10,782 nt of DNA, taken from positions 1 to 10,782 of the forward strand of contig CAYXZW010000076.1 of NCBI GenBank assembly GCA_964469905.1. The letters are read 5' to 3'. A model generated the notes under the pieces. The model saw only the letters and a program-made list of their open reading frames with translations. It was not told the origin of the DNA and ran no database searches. Shown here piece after piece: positions 7,509 to 10,782 of this stretch; positions within the stretch are counted from its first letter, which is position 1, and each line of letters opens with the position of its first letter. A program made the translations under genes and the position numbers. The DNA is from MVRV01 sp964469905. Its GTDB lineage: Bacteria; Desulfobacterota; Syntrophia; Syntrophales; Smithellaceae.

Positions 7509-7973
7509 ATGGCGGAGAAAGAACATATCATCATAGAATCAGGTGATGCAGTACAGCCCTTTGCGTATACCGTGGGAATGTACGGGAGCAAGTTTTTAAC
7601 CGAGCTGCGGGACAACGGCCGGATCATGGCAGTCCGGTGCCCTAAGTGCAAGAAAGTGTATATACCGCCGCGCAAAGTGTGCGGGGAATGCTTTGTCGAG
7701 ATGAACGAATGGGTCGAAGTGGGTCCGAAAGGAGTTATCGGCACTTTTACCATTCTGCGTTTTGCCTTTATCGATCCGGAAACGGGCGCTCAGAAACCGG
7801 TTCCCTACGGTTACGGGTTCATAAAGTTCGACGGTGCCGATACTCTGTTTCAGCACTACATCAGTGTTGAAAACGAGGAGAAAATCAGGATTGGTGCGCG
7901 GGTAGAACCTGTTTTTGCCAAGAATCCGATAGGCAGTATGAGAGACATAGAGTATTTTAAAGTAATAGATTAA
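7509..7973 (+). CDS. DUF35 zinc-ribbon/OB-fold protein, probable partner of the second thiolase-like protein
   Basis: This is a 154-residue DUF35 protein with a complete zinc ribbon (Cys44, Cys47, Cys58, Cys61 around YIPPRK) and an OB-fold. It shares VGPKG and a DPETGAQ...PYGYGFI stretch with the DUF35 domain of the SCP2 fusion at the window start (VGPKG, DPLTGAV...PYGSINI), which marks a second DUF35 subtype distinct from the copies at 1231 and 4691. The inferred role is to bind the thiolase-like protein encoded just upstream and help hold the CoA ester. The start is supported by AAGGAGAAA at 7496-7504. Its TAA stop shares its last base with the ATG of the following phosphatase gene. Confidence 0.9.
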   Translation: MAEKEHIIIESGDAVQPFAYTVGMYGSKFLTELRDNGRIMAVRCPKCKKVYIPPRKVCGECFVEMNEWVEVGPKGVIGTFTILRFAFIDPETGAQKPVPYGYGFIKFDGADTLFQHYISVENEEKIRIGARVEPVFAKNPIGSMRDIEYFKVID

Positions 7974-8872
7974 TGGTGATTAAGGAGCCACTGAAGGCAG
8001 AAATAAATCCGGCAAAGAGGGTATTGAAAATACCCGGGGCTATGTGCGGCGGAATCAGTACCGGCACTGATAAAATTCGCAACGGTTACGGCAACGGCGA
8101 TTGCCTTTACTTTGACTTTGGACACCGGGTCTTTGCCGTGGCCGACGGTTCGGAACGTTTTCCCTGGGCGTCACGTGATCTTTTAAATAGATTATCGGAA
8201 TCTCTGGCGAGGTCGGGTGCGCCGGATACGGCGTTCGCATGGAAGGATTTGCTCAATACGGAGATTTACTCCGTTCAGAAATTCCAGCATAAAACGACTT
8301 TCAGCTGCGTTGCAATCAGTCCGCAACACGATGCAGTCTCCCTGATAATTTCTCAAGGCGGCGACAGCGTGGTGGCAATTATAAATAGTGTTACCGGCTT
8401 GATCTGTCATCAGACGGGACGTAATATGAATTTTGCGGGCAGGAGCAAGGATATTGCGGATGTAACGGAATATGTTTTAGCCGACCGCGACTGCCGTGTA
8501 CTGATTGCGACAGACGGGTTTAATGATTATTGGCAGTTCTGTATGCGCCGTTCTCTCCTCGCTAGCAAGCGTGATGTATTCGCCCGGTATCCGGTGGAAG
8601 GCATCTGTGAAATGATTCAAGGGATACTGGAAGAGAACAAGGGAGCGTTTGAATACGATGACATCGGTTTAATAATAATTGATCCCTTTCGGGCTGAACA
8701 TGTAGAGGCAAATGCGGTAATTATAGGTGGTACCACTCAGTATGAGGAAAAACAATTTATGTCGGAATACTCTTCGAAAGCATACGATCATTGGCTGCCT
8801 GACGATAAGTGGATCGATCATGCCGAAGAGCTCTCCGGAGCTGGTATCCGGATAATAGTTCGGCAAAGATAA
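7973..8872 (+). CDS. PP2C-family (PPM) serine/threonine protein phosphatase
   Basis: The 299-residue soluble protein carries the metal-binding signature of PP2C phosphatases in order: NGD with Asp43, VADG with Asp58 and Gly59, TTFSCVAI near 108-115, GGDS with Asp131, ATDG with Asp181, and YDDIG with Asp229 and Asp230. These residues bind the two Mn/Mg ions that activate water to remove phosphate from Ser or Thr, so activity is likely, though the usual glycines after the ADG motif are replaced (ADGSER). About 60 residues past the core (240-299) match nothing I recognise. The ATG overlaps the preceding TAA as TAATG and has no good ribosome binding site, so translation is probably coupled to the DUF35 gene. 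No kinase, anti-sigma factor or receiver domain is in the window, so its target is unknown; a protein of the acyl-CoA pathway is one possibility. Confidence 0.8.
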   Translation: MVIKEPLKAEINPAKRVLKIPGAMCGGISTGTDKIRNGYGNGDCLYFDFGHRVFAVADGSERFPWASRDLLNRLSESLARSGAPDTAFAWKDLLNTEIYSVQKFQHKTTFSCVAISPQHDAVSLIISQGGDSVVAIINSVTGLICHQTGRNMNFAGRSKDIADVTEYVLADRDCRVLIATDGFNDYWQFCMRRSLLASKRDVFARYPVEGICEMIQGILEENKGAFEYDDIGLIIIDPFRAEHVEANAVIIGGTTQYEEKQFMSEYSSKAYDHWLPDDKWIDHAEELSGAGIRIIVRQR

Positions 8873-8892
8873 CGATGATTTTCGGGCACCGG

Positions 8893-8906
8893 CTGGAATG
8901 TTCCAG
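8893..8906. promoter_or_regulatory. Perfect palindrome before the TetR gene, candidate operator
   Basis: CTGGAA-TG-TTCCAG is a perfect 6-2-6 inverted repeat in the 83-base gap before the TetR-family gene. A possible -10 element, TAAAAT, lies at 8918-8923, which would put the palindrome at about the -35 region, a typical place for repressor binding. A related sequence (GAATGTTC followed by AAGG) occurs at 9561-9572 in front of the dehydrogenase gene. The symmetry is seen directly; binding by the adjacent TetR protein is inferred. Confidence 0.45.
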
Positions 8907-8955
8907 GAATAAGACAATAAAATAGCATGTTAAACGACGGAAAGAATGTGCATTT

Positions 8956-9561
8956 ATGAATGAAAAAAATAAAAGTGACATTATAAGTATGAGGCGGAAT
9001 CAGTTGATCAAAGCCGCCTATAATGTCGTCGGACAGAAGGGTTACTACGATTTTACAATAAGGGACATTGCCCAGGAGGCAGGGATGTCCACCGGTTTAG
9101 TGCATTATTATTTCAAAAACAAGGAGGATCTCCTGCTCAACCTGTTAAAGGAGATGAATAAGAACATCCTGTCTATGCTCAATGGTTCTATAAGCAATGT
9201 TAAAGACCCAAGTGAAAAACTAAATATTTTTATGAGACAGGCCTTTGATCTCGTTACCAACGAGAAATATTATTCCTACCTCGTCCTTGATTTCTGGACG
9301 CAGGTCAATAAAAACGAACGGATGAAGCGCGCCAATGTCAAGCTGTTTAAGAGTTACCGGGACGAGGTTGCGGCCATCCTTAAAGAAGGTGTCGAAAAGG
9401 GAGTTTTCGTAGAGATGGATGTTGTGTACACATCGGCAGTTATAATTTCCATGATTCAAGGACTGATTATACAATATGTTATCGATAACAATGCTTTCCC
9501 CTATCAGGATCATACCAGGAAATTGATGGGGCAGATCAACGATTCGGTTGCGAAGAAATAG
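8956..9561 (+). CDS. TetR-family transcriptional regulator
   Basis: The 201-residue protein has a standard TetR layout. An N-terminal helix-turn-helix covers about residues 14-60: an IKAA helix, GYYDFTIRDIAQEAGMSTGL, then the typical HYYFKNKEDLL. An all-helical ligand-binding and dimerisation domain follows. Such regulators usually repress neighbouring operons until a small ligand, often an acyl-CoA in fatty acid gene clusters, releases them. It sits between the thiolase/phosphatase block and an acyl-CoA dehydrogenase, all on the same strand, so it probably controls one or both. The start codon has only a weak GGAAAG at 8939-8944, suggesting low expression as usual for a repressor. The ligand is unknown. 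Confidence 0.92.
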   Translation: MNEKNKSDIISMRRNQLIKAAYNVVGQKGYYDFTIRDIAQEAGMSTGLVHYYFKNKEDLLLNLLKEMNKNILSMLNGSISNVKDPSEKLNIFMRQAFDLVTNEKYYSYLVLDFWTQVNKNERMKRANVKLFKSYRDEVAAILKEGVEKGVFVEMDVVYTSAVIISMIQGLIIQYVIDNNAFPYQDHTRKLMGQINDSVAKK

Positions 9562-9572
9562 AATGTTCAAGG
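9561..9572. promoter_or_regulatory. Second copy of the GAATGTTC motif, candidate TetR operator half
   Basis: GAATGTTCAAGG starts at the last base of the TetR stop codon. It matches 11 of 12 bases of GAATGTTCCAGG at 8896-8907 in the palindrome before the TetR gene, but its own symmetry is less complete. It lies at the start of the 169-base gap leading to the acyl-CoA dehydrogenase. A shared binding site is an inference from the repeat alone. Confidence 0.3.
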
Positions 9573-9730
9573 TTAAGATTCGTCCTTCGGAGCGCCAAGT
9601 TTATGAGTTGAAAATGCAGACAAAGTATTATTGACGGATATTGAAATTTAAAAGTCATTCAATTTTAAGTGAGTTGTTGCTGTGTGCCAGGAAGCTAAGG
9701 CATGCGAATAGAATTTAAAAGGAGGAAACA
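9573..9730 (+). promoter_or_regulatory. Intergenic region before the acyl-CoA dehydrogenase, probable promoter region
   Basis: This is the longest gene-free stretch in the window and is AT-rich, unlike its neighbours. It holds possible promoter pieces (TTGAAA at 9608-9613, TATTAT at 9626-9631, TTGACG at 9631-9636), but no pair has a good spacing, so no promoter can be fixed. An imperfect AT-rich palindrome (TTAAAA at 9648-9653, TTTTAA at 9663-9668) could be a regulator site. AAAAGGAGG ending at 9725 is the ribosome binding site of the next gene. No convincing terminator for the TetR gene is visible. Confidence 0.35.
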
Positions 9731-10782
9731 ATGGAATTCGGTTTAACTGAAGAACAAATAATGTTTAAAGACACGGTGTATCGCTTTGCTAAAAGCCAGA
9801 TTGTTCCGCTTGTTGAGGAGGCCGACCTTAATTCAGAATTCTCGCCGGAAGTCTGGAAGAAGATGGGTGAGATGGGTCTCCTGGGCTTGCCATTTCCTGT
9901 CGAGCTGGGAGGATCCGGCGCTGATGTGGTCACGTGCTGTCTTTCCGCCGAAGCGATGGGGCACGCCGGTGTCGATCAGGGACATCTGCTTGCTTTGGGC
10001 GCTCACACCTATCTGTGTGGAGATACCATTTACAAGCATGGCTCTGATGCGCAATTGAAGAAGTATATACCGAAACTCGCGAGCGGGGAGTGGATAGGAT
10101 GCATGGGACTTACCGAACCGGGAGCTGGTTCGGACGCAGCTTCGATCTCAACTACGGCGGAAAAGAAGGGCGATAAGTGGATTCTTAACGGAACCAAGAC
10201 CTTCATTACCAATGCGCCGGTATGCAACGTTTGTGTCGTGTATGCTACGGTGGACAAGAAGCTGAAACATAACGGCATTACTGCATTTATCGTTGATCGG
10301 GATTCTCCGGGCTTTTCCACGAGCAAGCCTTTCCATAAGATGGGTGTGCGTGCTTCCACGACTTCGGAAGTAATCATGGACAATTGTGAAGTGCCGGAAG
10401 AAAACCTCCTGGGTGAAGTAGGCAAAGGATTTGCATATACACACGAGACACTATCCTGGGATCGCAGTGCCCTTTTGGCTCCTTTTGTAGGTTGCATGCA
10501 ATTCGCCATTGAGGAATGCACAAAATATTCTCAAGAACGCGTACAGTTCGATAAGCCGATAAACCAGTTTCAGGCTATCCAGCAGAAGCTGGCTGATATG
10601 AAAATAATAAAGGAAGCAGGCAAAATGGCGGTTTACCGCGTTGCCTATGACAAGGACTCGGGCAAGCCACTGAATCATATGCATACCTCCATCGCGAAGG
10701 CGCTGGTCGGTGATTGGGGCATAAAGGCGGCAAGCGAAGCAGTCCAGATATTCGGCGGGTACGGTTTCATCCATGAATATCC
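9731..10782 (+). CDS. Acyl-CoA dehydrogenase, 3' end cut off by the window edge
   Basis: The frame stays open from ATG 9731 to the window end, giving about 350 residues of a protein usually near 380. It starts MEFGLTEEQ, typical of the family, with AGGAGG at 9720-9725 as ribosome binding site. The flavin/substrate signature GLTEPGAGSD is at about residues 126-135. RVQFDKPINQFQ and LADMK follow in the C-terminal helical domain, and GGYGFIHEY lies at the cut end. The enzyme would oxidise an acyl-CoA to the 2,3-enoyl-CoA with FAD, passing electrons to an electron-transfer flavoprotein. The catalytic glutamate expected in a YEGT-type motif falls just past the edge, so substrate class cannot be judged. 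It follows the TetR gene and is likely part of the same regulon. Confidence 0.93.
   Translation, partial: MEFGLTEEQIMFKDTVYRFAKSQIVPLVEEADLNSEFSPEVWKKMGEMGLLGLPFPVELGGSGADVVTCCLSAEAMGHAGVDQGHLLALGAHTYLCGDTIYKHGSDAQLKKYIPKLASGEWIGCMGLTEPGAGSDAASISTTAEKKGDKWILNGTKTFITNAPVCNVCVVYATVDKKLKHNGITAFIVDRDSPGFSTSKPFHKMGVRASTTSEVIMDNCEVPEENLLGEVGKGFAYTHETLSWDRSALLAPFVGCMQFAIEECTKYSQERVQFDKPINQFQAIQQKLADMKIIKEAGKMAVYRVAYDKDSGKPLNHMHTSIAKALVGDWGIKAASEAVQIFGGYGFIHEY

Noticed and set aside
9576..9600. Possible terminator after the TetR gene around the TCCTTCGGA hairpin
   Set aside because: Only three continuous pairs form and no T run follows.
1..10782. CRISPR arrays, tRNA or rRNA genes, insertion sequences
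   Set aside because: No regularly spaced repeats, no cloverleaf or rRNA-like stretch and no transposase-like frame were seen; almost all of the window is metabolic coding sequence.

Overview
The window reads as one co-directional catabolic gene cluster, all on the + strand, from an anaerobic-looking bacterium of middling GC. Strong GGAGG-type ribosome binding sites and short gene gaps would suit a Clostridia/Peptococcaceae-like sulfate reducer or syntroph. That placement is an inference from gene style and content; there is no rRNA or marker gene here to confirm it.

Layout: (1) 29-1219, a tandem SCP2 sterol-carrier-like protein fused to a DUF35 (zinc ribbon plus OB-fold) domain. (2) 1231-2658, a second DUF35 domain fused in frame to a BKACE/DUF849 beta-keto acid cleavage enzyme. 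(3) A gap with a strong stem-loop, then 2753-4591, an AMP-forming long-chain-type acyl-CoA synthetase. (4) 4691-7973, a mirror-like block DUF35 / thiolase-like / thiolase-like / DUF35. (5) 7973-8872, a PP2C-type protein phosphatase whose start codon overlaps the preceding stop. (6) 8956-9561, a TetR-family regulator. (7) 9731 to the window end, an acyl-CoA dehydrogenase cut off by the edge.

How the parts may work together: the synthetase would activate a carboxylic acid to its CoA thioester and the dehydrogenase would oxidise it. The thiolase-like proteins with their DUF35 partners would make or break a carbon-carbon bond, and the BKACE enzyme would exchange a beta-keto acid with acetyl-CoA. 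The SCP2 domains could hold or deliver a hydrophobic acyl-CoA. Both thiolase-like proteins lack the nucleophilic cysteine of true thiolases, so they resemble the DUF35-partnered thiolase-fold aldolases of steroid side-chain degradation (Ltp2-ChsH2 type) more than biosynthetic or beta-oxidation thiolases. The substrate cannot be read from the sequence.

The most notable points are four DUF35 domains of two visible subtypes in 8 kb, two uncommon-looking fusions (SCP2-SCP2-DUF35 and DUF35-BKACE, the latter with an apparent relic ribosome binding site and start codon in its linker), the cysteine-less thiolase pair, and a signalling phosphatase translationally coupled to the metabolic genes. A short GAATGTTC motif occurs both before the TetR gene and before the dehydrogenase and is a candidate operator.
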